Made by a program: the position numbers and the translations under genes. The notes below the pieces were generated by a model. The model searched no databases, was not told the origin of the DNA, and saw nothing but the letters and a program-made list of their open reading frames with translations. From positions 47,780,806 to 47,844,805 of the forward strand of contig NC_134095.1 in the NCBI RefSeq assembly GCF_000715075.1: 64,000 bases of DNA. Reading direction: 5' to 3'. This document shows positions 48,120-60,424 of the stretch, one piece after another (within the stretch, counting starts at the first letter, position 1; every line of letters begins with the position of its first letter). The stretch is from Nicotiana tabacum (taxonomy: Eukaryota; Streptophyta; Magnoliopsida; Solanales; Solanaceae).

Positions 48120-51100
48120 ATGGTGAGGACATGCGCTACCCGAGATGATCAGGCACCCGCGCCCCCTACTGCAACCGTCAGAGGCCGGGGCCGGGGTAGA
48201 GGCCGAGGACGCGCACGTGGTGCAACCAGAGCACCTGCACGAGCTGCCGCCGAGGTACCACCAGCAGTTCCAGCCGGAGTCCTGGCACCTAACATGCCTA
48301 CTTCTACTACTACTCCAGCTTTTCAGGAGACTCTGGCACAGTTCATGAGCATGTATACCACTCTGGCTCAGGCAGGATTGCTACCCCTTGCTGCAGCTAC
48401 ATCTCAGGCCAAGGGAGGAGCACAGACTCCCGTCGTCGGCACTCCTGAGCAGTGAGTGCATGTTGAGCAGGTCCCTGAGATTATTTCTATAACGCATGCA
48501 GTGCCAGTTCAGCCTGAGGATAGGGCAATGGCTTCCGAGGAGGAGCAGCTGAGGCTTGAGAGGTTCAAGAGGTACAAGCCTCATGCATTTAGCGGTCTAG
48601 CATCGGAGGATGCTCTGGGATTTCTAGATGAGAGTTACCGCATTCTCCGTACCATGGGTATATCAAGATCGAGCGGGGTTTCCTTCACTATCTTCCAGCT
48701 TTGAGGAGCCACCTATGAGTGGTGGCACACCTATGAGTTAGATAGTCCGAGTGAGGATGCTTCACTAACTTGGACTCAGTTTTCAGATCTGTTCCTGAGA
48801 GAGTATGTTCCTCAGAGCCTCAGGGACGCATGGAGTGACGAGTTTGAGCATTTGCACTAGGGTTCTATTACTGTCTCAGAGTATGTTATCTGTTACACCA
48901 GTTTGGCTAGGCATGCACCAGCCTTGGTTTCTACTAATCGGGAGAGGGTTCACCGGTTTATTATGGGCCTTATTCCCAGCATCAGGTCTAGCATGGCTCG
49001 TGAGTTGAAGATAGATATTTCTTATTAGCAGGTAGTGAGCATTGTTAGGAGGATTGAGGGTATGCATGCCAGGGAGAGAGAGGAGATGGAGGCTAATGGG
49101 TCTCGAGAGTCGGGATATTTCTCTGGTGCCCGTGCCCCAGCAGCAGGTCGTCATGGTAGGGGTTATATGAGTTGCCTGTTCATTCATCTCTTCCAACAGC
49201 CAGTGGTATTCCAGCTCCTCCTAGACCTTAGGAGCCTTATTATGCACCTCCGATATCTAGTGCACCTCCTGCGCGGGGTGCTTTCAGAGGTCAGTCTAGC
49301 AGACCTAAACCGAGCCAGTCGTAGCCACCAAGTCCTCCTAGAACTTGTTTTGAGTGCGGTGACACCGGTCATATGGTAAGGGATTGCCCCAAACTTGGGA
49401 GAGGTGAACCTCCACAAGCTTTTCAGCCGCAACGTGCCCCACAAAGTTCTCAGGCTATGGTTACAGCTCCAGTTGCTACCCTACCTGCTCAGCCAACTAG
49501 AAGTGGAGGTCGGGGAGGTAGAGGTCGCCCTAGAGGGGGAGACCAGGCCAGATACTATGCCCTTCCTGCCCATACCGAGGCTGTTGCCTCCGATTCTATC
49601 ATCACAGGTGTTATACTGGTTTGTCACAGAGATGCATCGGTTCTATTCAATCCAGGATCTACTTATTATTATATGTCTTCTTATTTTGCTCTGTATTTGG
49701 GTGTATCTCGAGATTCTTTGAGTTCCCCTGTTTATGTTTCTACTCATGTGGGAGATTCTCTTATTATGAACCGCGTTTATCTGTCATGTTTGGTTGCTCT
49801 TAGTGGTTTTGAGATCAGAGTTGATTTATTATTGCTCAGCATGGTAGATTTTGATATTATCTTGGGTATGGACTGGTTGTCGCCCCATTATGCTATTCTT
49901 GATTGTCACGCCAAAATCGTGATGTGTGCTATGCCAGGTGTACCGCGTGTTGAGTGGAGGGGTACTTTAGATCATACTCCTAGTAGAGTTATTTCCTTTC
50001 TTAAAGCTTAGCGTATGGTTAAGAAGGGGTGTGACGCATATTTAGCTTATGTGAGAGATGTCAGTATTGATACCCCTTCGGTTAATTCAGTTCCAGTAGT
50101 ACGTGATTTTTCCGATGTGTTCCCAGCTGATCTTCCGGGTATGCCGCCTAATAGAGATATTGATTTTGGCATTGATTTGTTGCTGGGAACTTAGCCCATT
50201 TCTATTCCTCCTTATCGTATGACTCCTCCTGAGTTGAAGGAGTTGAAGGATCAGTTACAGGAATTGCTTGATAAGGGTTTTATTCGGCCCATTGTATCAT
50301 CTTGTGGGTGCTCCTGTCTTGTTTGTGAAGAAAAAGGATGCTTCTATATGTATGTGTATTGATTATCACCTGTTGAACAAGGCTACAGTGAAGAACCATT
50401 ATCCTTTGCCGCATATTGATGATCTATTTAACTAGCTTCAGGGTGCACAAGTGTTTTCTAAGATTAATTTTCACTCAGGTTACCATCAGTTGAAGATTCG
50501 GGAGAGATTGCTTTCAGGACTCGGTATGGTCATTACGAGTTCCTTGTTATGTCATTTGGGCTGACCAATGCCCCAGCAGCCTTTATGCATTTGATGCACA
50601 GTGTGTTCCGGCCGTATCTTGACTCGTTCATCATTGTCTTTATTGATGATATTCTATTGTACTCCTGGAATCGGGAAGATCATGAGCAGCACCTAAGGAC
50701 TGTGCTTCAGACTCTTAGAGAGAAGAAGTTATATGCTAAGTTCCCGAAATGTGAATTTTGGTTGGATTCAGTGGCATTCCTAGGCCACATGGTATCGAGT
50801 GAGGGTATTTAGGTGGATCCGAAGAAGATAGAGGCCATGCAGATTTGGCCCAGACCATCCTCAGCTACCGATATCCACAGTTTCCTTGGCTTGGCGGGTT
50901 ATGATCGTCGTTTTGTGGAGGGGTTTTTATCGATTGCAGCCCCTATGGCCAGGTTGACCCAGAAGGGTGCTCTGTTCTAGTAGACGGAGGAGTGTGAGGC
51001 GTGCTTTTAGAAGCTCAAGACAGCTTTGACTAGAGCCCCAGTTTTGATATTGCCTACAGGCTCGGGGTTTAATATGGTTTATTATGATGCCTTGCGGGTT

Positions 51101-53018
51101 GGCCTCAGAGCGGTGTTGATGCAGGACGGTAGGGTGATTGCCTACGTATCTAGACAGTTGAAGATACATGAGAAGAACTACCCTGTTCATGACCTTGAGT
51201 TAGCTGCCATTATTCACGCCCTGAAGATTTGGTGCCATTATTTATACGGGGTTCCCTATGAGATTTATACTGACCATAAGAGCTTGCAACACCTGTTCAA
51301 GCAAAAGGATCTAAATTTATGCCAGAGGAGGTGGTTAGAGTTGTTGAAGGACTATGACATTACTATTTTGTATCACTTGGGCAAGGCCAATTTGGTGGCC
51401 GATGCTTTGAGTCTCCGGGCAGAGAGTTTGGGGAGTTTGGCTTATTTACCAGCATCGGAGAGGCCTATAGCGATGGATATTCAGGCCTTAGATAGCAAGT
51501 TTGTAAGATTGGATCTTTTGGAGCCCAGTCGGGTTTTAGCTTGCGTGGTTTCTCGGTCTTCCTTATTTGATCGTATTAGGGAGCGTCAATACGATTGCCC
51601 TCATTTGCTTGTCCTCAAGGACAAGGTTCAGCATGATGATGCCAAAGATGTGACTATTGGTGATGATGGGGTGTTGAGGATGCAGAGTCGGATTTGTGTA
51701 CCCAATGTTGATGGACTTCGAGAATTGATTCTAGAGGAGGCCCATAGCTCATGGTATTCCATTCATCCGGGTGCCGCGAAGATGTATCAGTCTTTGAGGC
51801 AGCACTACTGGTGGAGACGGATGAAGAAAGATATAGTTGGATTTGTCGCTCAGTGTCTCAACTGTAAGCAGGTGAAGTATGAGAACTAGAGACCGGGTGG
51901 GTTGCTTCAGCAGATAGAGATTCCGGAGTGGAAGTGGGAGCGAATCATTGTATTTAGGCTCCCACGGACTTTGAGGAAGTTCAATGCTATTTGGGTAAGA
52001 GTGGATCGGCTGACCAAGTACGCTCACTTTATTCCTGTGTGTACTACTTATTCCTCAGAGCGGTTGGCGGAGATCTATATCCGGGAGATTGTTCGACTGC
52101 ATGGTATTCCGGTTTCCATCATTTTAGATTGGGGTACTCAGTTGACATCACGGTTCTAGAGAGCCGTTCAACATGAGTTGGGTACTCGGGTGGAGTTGAG
52201 TACAACATTTCACCCTCAAAAGGACGGACAATCCGAGCGCACTATTCAGATTCTTGAGGATATGCTTCGTGTGTGTGTGATTGAGTTTGGAGGGTCTTGG
52301 GATCAGTTTTTTGCCATTGGCAGAATTTGCTTACAACAACAACTATCAGTCCAGCATTCAGATGGCACCATATGAGGCTTTATATGGGAGACGGTGTAGA
52401 TCCCCGGTGGGTTGGTTTGAGCTGGGTAAGGCTAGATTGTTCGGCACAGACCTGGTTCAGGATGCTTTGGAGAAGGTTAAGGTGATTCAGGATAGACTCC
52501 GTACAGCCTAGTCCAGACAGAAGAGTTACGCAGACCGGAAGGTTCATGATGTTTCCTATATGGTTGGAGAGTGGGTTCTGCTTCGGGTTTCGCCTATGAA
52601 AGGCGTTATGAGATTCGGGAAGAAAGGAAAGTTGAGTCTAAGATTTATTGGCCCTTTTAAGATATTGAGGAGTGTTGGGGAGGTTGCTTATGAGCTTGCT
52701 TTACCTCCCAGCTTGGCCAGAGTTCATCTGGTATTCTATGTTTCGATGCTCCGAAGGTATCACGGTGACCTGTCACACGTGTTGGATTTCAGTTTAGTCC
52801 AGTTGGACAAGGATCTATCCTATATTGAGGAGCTGGTGGCAATATTAGACAGGCAGGTTAGAAAGCTGAGGTCAAAGAACATTGCATTAGTAAAGGTTCA
52901 GTGGCGGGGCCAGCCGTTCGAGGAGGCGACCTGGGAGACCAAGCAGGATATGCGTAGCCGTTACCCTCATCTTTTCACTACTTCAGGTATGCCTTTATAC
53001 TCGTTCGAGGACGAATGA
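48120..53018 (+). pseudogene. Chromovirus body 2: gag-pol polyprotein with chromodomain remnant
   Basis: ATG 48120 (MVRTCATRDDQAPAPP) opens an Arg/Gly-rich N-terminus, then the gag core (EEEQLRLERFKRYKPHAF, LFLREYVPQSLRDAW). The zinc knuckle is intact (CFECGDTGHMVRDC, about 49348). Protease: CHRDASVLFNPGSTYYYM, where the active-site aspartate of DPGS is [18 protein letters not shown] and FIDDILLY. RNase [10 protein letters not shown] and [11 protein letters not shown]. Integrase: [20 protein letters not shown] with CLNCKQ, and KDGQSERTIQ. The tail VQWRGQPFEEATWE ends in YSFEDE at 53018. Stops and shifts include TGA 48453, TGA 48702, TAG 48858, TAG 49026, a shift near 50304, TAG 50433, a deletion near 50510 and TAG 51008. 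The product would be inactive. Confidence 0.85.
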
Positions 53019-53037
53019 ATGTTTAAATGCAGGAGGA

Positions 53038-55884
53038 TGTAACGACTCGGCCGATTGTCTTAAGAATTTATGCCCTGATCCCCCATTAAATGCTTTCCCC
53101 AAGTTTAATTCTGCTATTTTGATTTGCCAGGATGTTCAGTTTTGAGTTTCAGAGAGTTTTGGACACTTAGTTCTTAAATGAGAGCTTAAGCATTGGAAAG
53201 TTGACCGTAGTTAGAACAGTATGAAGACGGCCTCGGAATGGAAATCCGATGGTTCCGTTAGCTTTGTTGGGTAATTTTGGGCTTAGGGGCGTGTTCAGAT
53301 TGTATTTTGGAGGTCCGCAGCTAATTTAGACTTGAAATGCCGATAGTTGAATTTTTGAAGTTTCCGGTTCGATCGTGAGATTTTGATCCGAGGGTTGGAA
53401 TGGAATTTCGAAAGTTGGAGTAGCTCCGTAGTGTTTAATGTGATGTGTGTGCAAAATTTCATGTCATTCAGACGAGGTTTGATAGGCTTTCTGATCGAAA
53501 GTATATTTTTAGAGTTTTTGGTATTCTTAGGCTTGAATCCGATGAAAAATAGGTGTTTTGATATTTTTTTGAGCGTTCCGAAGGTTGGAGAAAGTTTGAA
53601 TGAAGTTATGGGATATATTGGTAGGTTTGGTTGTGGTCCCGAGGGCCTCAGGTGAGTTTCGGATGATCAATGGACCATTTTTGGACTTGGAAAAGCATCA
53701 AATTTTTGCTGGTATGTGTTGCAGACCTTTCTTCATCGCGATCGTGTGGGGAGGATCGTGATCGCGAAGGCTTAGGTGAGGCAGAGGGAATTTTTCTCTT
53801 CACGTTCGCGTGAAGAGGAATGCGAACGCGTAGCTTTGGGGTAGTGCTGAATCCCGAACGCGTGGACTAGGCCGCGTTCGCGTAGAAGAAATCAGGGGCA
53901 GTGGATTCTTAAATGTTTCTCTACGCGGTCACGTAAAGCCTACCGCGTTCGCGTAAAACTGAGGGATCTAAGCATCGTGTTTGCGGACGGGGTTCCGCAT
54001 TCGCATAGAGTAAATTTGAGGTGCGTGGTTTTTGTTCTTCGCGATCGCATCTGGTCTTCCGCGATCGCGATTAAGGAATTGCCTAGGCAAATTTTTAAAA
54101 GCCAAAATCGAGGGTTTAAGACATAATTCATATTTAGGATTTGGGAGCTCGGGAGATTGCGATTTTTGAAGAGATTTTCACGCGGACGATTTGGGTAAGT
54201 AATTCCTACTTGGTTTAGACTAATTTCCATGAATCTACACTTAAATCCATCCTTTAATTTCGAAATTTTGGTGGAAATTGGGGGAAAGTTCTTAGACCAA
54301 GAAATTGCGTTTTCATTGGGAATTTAACAATGGTCTGGGATAATTTTGATATGGTTAGACTCGTGAGAGCGTGAGGATTCTGAAAATATAAATTTTACCC
54401 GATCTAGAGACGTGGGCTTGATAGGCGTTTTGGTCATTTTTCCTAATTTCGCGTGTTAGCTTAGAATTTCTTTGTAGAATCAATTATTTGAAGTGTTATT
54501 TATGTTATAAAATTGAATTGAATAGATTTTGGTCATTTGGAGTCTAGTACTCGTGGCAAGAGCATGGTTTTGGGTGGATTTTGAGCCGGTTCGAGGTAAG
54601 TGGCTTGTCTAACCTTGTGTGGGGATCTTCCTCTTAGGATTTGGTATATTTGGTAATTGAAATGCCTTGTACGTGAGGTGATGAGTGCGTACTTGTGCCA
54701 ATTGTTGGAAATCCGATTTTCATTAAGTAATCACTAGTATGTTTCCTTTCTTGTTTATATTACTTGCACTATTAAGCCTGTTGTTAGCTTAGGAAAGCAT
54801 GTCTAAGTGACTTAATTACTTTATTTGCTCAACCTGCCTTATCTGAATTCTGTGTTGCATGCTAGGCTAGAATCACTTGTTGCCTTAATATGAAATTTTG
54901 CCATTTCTGCATATTTTCCAGTTGCTGCTGTGTATTTATTTTGGGACTATAGATGTGGGATTCCAGTAGGTCCCCCCTTGTCTGTTTATTTTGGGACTAC
55001 GGATGTGGGATTCTGGTAGAACCCCCTGAACATTTATATGGAACTACGGGAATGCACCCTGTAGATTCCCCAGTACTGGCTATTTACTTTTGGGACTACG
55101 GAACGGGATTCCGGTAGATCCCCGCGCACTATGAGTTGGACTACGGGACGAGATCCTAGAAGATCCATTGGATATGTACATATGGGACTACAGGACGGTA
55201 TCCTGGGAGATCCCCGATTGTTATTATTGGTGCTGAGCTGTATTCCTTTCTGTGTTTACCTTACTTCTGTATAGTTGTTGCTGTCTTGTACATCCTGTGT
55301 TATTTTACTGCTGTACTTATTTATACTGTTATGTTCTATACTGTTGATCTTTATATTTTATTTAACCTTAGTAGGGCCCTGACCTTCCTCGTCACTACCC
55401 GGCCGAGGTTAGGCTTGGAACTTACTGAGTACCGCTTTGGTGTACTCATGCCCCTTTTGCGCATATTTTTCATGTGCAGATCCAGGTACTACAACTCAGT
55501 CCTAACTCCTTTGAGGCGAGGCGACTGCTCCAACGACTTCGAGGTATATCTGCCGCGTCCGCAGACCGATGAGTCCCTTTCTATTCTAGCTTTTAATCAT
55601 TTGCCCCTCTATTTTTCCCTTGTTAGATATTCTGGAGTTAGACTGTGTAGTGATCCTTAGCTTGTGATTCATGGGTTTTCGGGTCTTGGAAGTATGTATT
55701 GGTTTGAGAGTTAACTATTGTGTATGCCGAGCGGCACTTTTAAACACTGTTTTATCGAGGTTCATTTTGTTTTAAATTGTTTTTATCCCACACTTGGTTT
55801 ATCTTCCGCAATTTAGGCTATCCTAGTCGTAGAGGACTAGGTGCCATCACGAGGGTTGACGGAGGGCAAGCCGGGGTCGTGACA
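53038..55884 (+). repeat. Chromovirus LTR 3
   Basis: 2847 bp, TGTAACGACTCGGCCG to GGTCGTGACA, followed by the target duplication AGTTA. An AGGAGGA purine tract abuts its start. Bases 53651-54400 are identical to LTR 2 bases 45685-46434, whereas the following ~200 bp differ at about 29 sites. Confidence 0.85.
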
Positions 55885-55889
55885 AGTTA

Positions 55890-57531
55890 TAGCATGGAGG
55901 GAACCTAAGTCTACTTGGACATAGCATGAATCTAGCTACGTATGGACTCTAGTCACCCCGTGCGTACGTAGCCCCCGTATCAAGTAGCACGGATCAAATA
56001 CATCATCTAGGGGTAGTTTTTCCCTCACAGTGTTAGACATGAAACTTACCTCGCTCCGAAATTGCATAACCGGCTCCAACTTCACTCTAACACGTCAAAC
56101 CAATTCCCGTCGCTCCAAACTAGTCAAACAATATGCAAACCAATAAAAATATACTCTAATACTCGTAATAAATCAGTTTATAACAATTTCCAACTCCATT
56201 CGAAAAGTCAATAAAGTCAACCCCAGGGCCCACGGGCGCGGAACTCGATAAAACTCACAATATCTATTAACCCATTCCAATATGAGTTTAACCATACCAA
56301 TTTTATCAAATTCCGATAATGAATCGACCTCCAAATCTTTATTTTTCGGTTTTGAAAATTTTTGCCAAAAATCTCATTTTCTACCAGTTGATTCACTAAT
56401 AATTGATGAATATATCCATGGAATCAAGAAATATAATCACTTTCGGATATAGAACACTTACCCAAGTTGAAGTCATGAAAAACTCCTCAAAATTGCCCAA
56501 AAATCGAGCTTCAAAATCCAAAATAAAAATGGAAAAATGACCAAGTTTCGATCCTTAAGTTTTTTGCCTAGGTTCACATTTACGGACAAAAACTTCGCAT
56601 TTGCGAATGAACAGTAAACTCCGATGAATAGTGTTCGTAATTGCGAATCAACAGTGCCTTATTAGAAACCAACAAACCCAAACTTCTCCGAAATGATCCA
56701 AAACCACCCCGAAACTCCTCCGGAACCTCCCAGACATAAATCATATATGAATTCAATCATAAAATATGCTACAGACCTGCTAGCACACTCAAAACACTGA
56801 AAAGAGGTTGTCTTGACCCGATATTGACCATGATCATACTCCAAATTTCTTAACTTTACTAGTCTCTCAACCAATGATCCAAAATACGCCCAAGCCCCTC
56901 GGGACCCCGTCAAATCATACCAACAAGTCCCAAAACATGATAAAAACTTAGTCGAGGCCTCAAATCAAATCAAACAATGCCGAAACTACGAATCGCAGCT
57001 CGAATCGAATTGTGAGTTATGAAATTTCCAAATTGTATAATTTGCACCGAAACGTATCAAATCAATCCAAAATGACTTCAAATTTTGCATATAGGTCATA
57101 AATGACATAATTGACCTGTTCCAATTTCCAGAATCAAAATCCAAGCTCGATATCAACCAAGCCAACTTTCGGTCAAATTTATGAATATTTCAAAACTTCA
57201 TCTTTCCAACTTTACGCCAAAATGCACTGAATTGTCCTAGGGACTTTCAAATCCAAATACGGACATATGCCTAAGTCCAAAATCGCCATACGAAGCTATT
57301 GAAATCATAAAAAATTCCATTCTGGAGCTATTTCCCCAAAAGTCAAACCTCGGTCAACTCTCCTAACTTAAAGCTTCCAAATTGAGAATTTTCCTTCCGA
57401 AATAACTCCGAACATTCCAAAATTCAATTTTGACCACATGTACAAGTTATAATACATTAAATGAAGCTAATCAAGGCATTAAATAGTCAAACAACGTGCT
57501 AGAGCTCAAAACGACCGGTCGAGTCATTACA
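55890..57531 (-). mobile_element. Minus-strand solo LTR, second part
   Basis: It resumes the LTR broken at 39560 and ends (plus strand) ...CGACCGGTCGAGTCATTACA, the reverse complement of an LTR start TGTAATGACTCGACCGG. TTTGA follows at 57532. It contains palindromes TTCGCATTTGCGAA and TTCGTAATTGCGAA near 56590-56660. No coding sequence is seen. Confidence 0.75.
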
Positions 57532-57543
57532 TTTGAATTATGC

Positions 57544-60294
57544 TGTAACGACCTGACCGGTCGTTTTGCTTTCTAGAATTGAGTTTCCCTAAATCAGACT
57601 TCCCGTGCTTTATTTTACTGATTTATGACTTATGGGATGGCTAGTTTGGGATTTGGAAGATTTTGGGTTGAAATCGAATAACTTGGTTCCTTAAGGTTGG
57701 CTTAAAGGGCCAAGTTTGACATTGGTTAATATTTTGAGTAAACGACATCGAAATTGGGATTTGATGATTCAAATAGTTTGTATGATGATTTTAGACTTGG
57801 GAGTATGTTCGGATCAGGTTTTGGATGACCCAAGAGCGTTTTGGCGCCTAATAGTGAAAGTTGGTTCTTGAAGGTTTTAGAAGTTCTTTAAATTTGGTTT
57901 GGAGCAGATTTTGGTGATATAAAGGTCCAAATGGAATTTCGAGACTGAGAATAGTTTCACATTTAATACTTGCATACAAAATTTGGTGTCATTTCGAATA
58001 GTTTAAGTATGATTTGGTGCGTTTGGAGCGATTTGGAAACTTGAAATTCAAAGTTTGATTAAATTTGGTTTTGAGGTATGATTCTTGGTTTTGTTGTTGT
58101 TTTACGCATTTTGAGTGTTTGAACAAGTCAGTATTATGCTTTCATACTTTTTGGTGCCTTTGGACAGGGTCTCGAGTGGCTCGGGTGAGTTTCGGACCCC
58201 TCAGAGCAAAGTATAAGAAACCAGAAAATACTAGTTCTGGTTTCCTTCTTCGCGAACGCGAAGGGACCATCGCGTTCGTGTAGAAAGAATTGGGACTGGG
58301 GGGAAAGTTTTCTATGCCTTTGCAATAGCTAGTCCACATTCGTGAAGGTTTGAGGCTGGTGACCTTCACGTTCGCCTGAGGGGACTCGCGTTCGCGTAGA
58401 GTAGCTTGGGCTAGCTGGACCGCTTTGTTCTTTGCGTTCGCGAAGCAGCCCTCGTGTTTGCGAAAGGTAGCCAAGCCAGCCTCTACGTTCGCGAGGCCTA
58501 GATGCTTTTGCGATGTAGAGTCTCCACGGAGTCTGATCCGTTTGCCTTCGCGAACGCGAGGCCCCTTCCGCGTTCGCGATGAAGGAGGCAGCTGGGCATT
58601 GAGTTTTAAAAACGAGACTTAGGCATTTTTTGGGTCATTTATTACACTCTTGGGCGATTTGAGAGCTCTTAAGGAGGGGATTTTGACCTAGTTTTATGAG
58701 GTAAGTAATTTCTACCTAATGTTAGTTTACTCTACATAGTTTATGGGTAGACTATAACATGTAAATTAGTGAAAAATCATGGGTTTAGAAGAAAATCTAG
58801 GTTTTTGATAACAATGAGATTTTACCACAAAAATGGTTATGGAACTTAGTAAAAATCATATATTTATGTTTCTAAGGTGAAGGGTAACAATTTCCTTTGA
58901 AATATTTTGGAATCCGGGCATGTGGGCCCGGTGATGAATTTTACGAATCTTGCGTTTAGAGTTGTGTAATCAATTTAATAGTTGGGTTATGAACTTTTAA
59001 ACATATATTGATTAGTTTTTACACTATTTGAATAGTTTTGGATTGTTCGGCACCGAATTGAGAGTTTGGGCATAATTTTGGACCGGAAAGTAGGCCTTGA
59101 AACGAGGTAAGTTTCATTTCTAACCTCGTAAGAGGGAATTAACCCCATAGGTAAATTAAATAAATGTGTGTACCAAATTGCGGGAGTTACATAAATACGA
59201 GTTGACGAGAGTCCATACGAAGCTACTATCATGCTATTATCTGGGTAGTTTAGGCCCCGTATCATGCTTGTCTGAAATGTTTGCATCCTTACTTGCTAAT
59301 TTAATTGCTTAAGTCATATTGGAACTTGATAAAAGAATTGTAAAAGGCCAATTCACTTACTTGAAGATTGAATGGAATATTTGACTGTAAATGAGAAATT
59401 TGTGCTTTCTTTAAACCTAATTGCTATTTGTGGATCTGGAGGAACGTCTCGGTAATATATAGATACATCTATGATTCACGCCATTCGATCCTTTGGCAGT
59501 GCAAAATTTAAATATTATATTGGATTGGGCCATACGACTCGGCATAATTTGCGCATGATAACTCTTAGGAACTCTCCTTAATTGATATTGCCTAAATGTC
59601 TTGAAATATTAGCGGTTAATTGATAAAATTGAACTTGGAATTAATATTTGTGAAAGAAGAAATTATTATTTCCTATTATTGAGTTTTCAGTATTATTCAT
59701 GAGATCCATGCTTAGTATAACATTTTAAATATATTATTGTTAGCCCATAGTAAGTGTCAAAGTCGATCCCTCGTCACTACTTCTTCGAGGTTAGACTAGA
59801 TACTTACTGGGTACATGTTGTTTATGTACTTATACTACACTTTTGTACTTGATTGTACATGATCCGAGACATGTGCATGTCGTTACCTGTCTGGCGCACA
59901 TACTTGATCCTTGTTCGAGATTTCACGGTGCACTGCCCCTTCTGAGTCGTTCAGCAGCATACCATAGTCTCTCTTTTGTTTTGTATCTGTCTATTCTATT
60001 TCAGGCAGTAGGGTAGACATCTTTTATACTTTTTACTAGTTTCACACATACTTGTGACACTAGATCTTGACACATATTAGTAGACTAGTGATTTTTGGGT
60101 TTTGTTCCTATAATTATAAATGTTTCTAACTGCTTTCATTTATTAACTTAATCGACCTCTTAATAAATCTTTTATGGAAAATTTCTATATGGGAAAACTC
60201 GTTAAAACATGAAATCACTAGGTTGTTCACTGTTGGCTTGTCTAGCAAAGATGCTGAACGCTATCACGACCTGACATGGAGTTGGGTCATGACA
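57544..60294 (+). mobile_element. Plus-strand solo LTR
   Basis: 2751 bp, starting TGTAACGACCTGACCGGTCG and ending GGGTCATGACA. Flanks TATGC (57539-57543) and TATGA (60295-60299) match at four of five bases, and there is no adjoining PBS or PPT. A CpG palindrome cluster lies at 58245-58590, GGTAAGTAATTTCTAC at 58700 and GAGGTAAGTTTC near 59104. Its first ~29 bases mirror the end of the minus-strand LTR 12 bp to its left. Confidence 0.7.
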
Positions 60295-60329
60295 TATGAA
60301 TTCCTCATTAAACTGCTCTATTATAATTT

Positions 60330-60420
60330 GGTATATTTAGTTTGAATACTGTATTCTAAAATAAAATATTGTGGTGTATTTAATTTGAATACCGTATTCA
60401 AATTAGAATAATATGGTACG
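60330..60420 (+). repeat. 42-bp AT-rich minisatellite, right part
   Basis: Two units like those at 37675-37787 (GTTTGAATACTGTATTC, AATATTGTGGTGTA). They mark the far side of the nested insertions. Confidence 0.5.
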
Positions 60421-60424
60421 TTAC

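Larger units (their letters stand above)
39561..55884 (+). mobile_element. Tekay/Del-type chromovirus tandem: LTR-body-LTR-body-LTR
   Basis: Three LTRs (39561, 45072, 53038) alternate with two internal regions in the same orientation. The outer ends have a perfect 5-bp target duplication AGTTA (39556-39560 and 55885-55889). One insertion followed by unequal recombination explains this best. Both bodies encode gag, protease, RT, RNase H, integrase and a chromodomain-like tail, and both are heavily broken. Confidence 0.85.
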
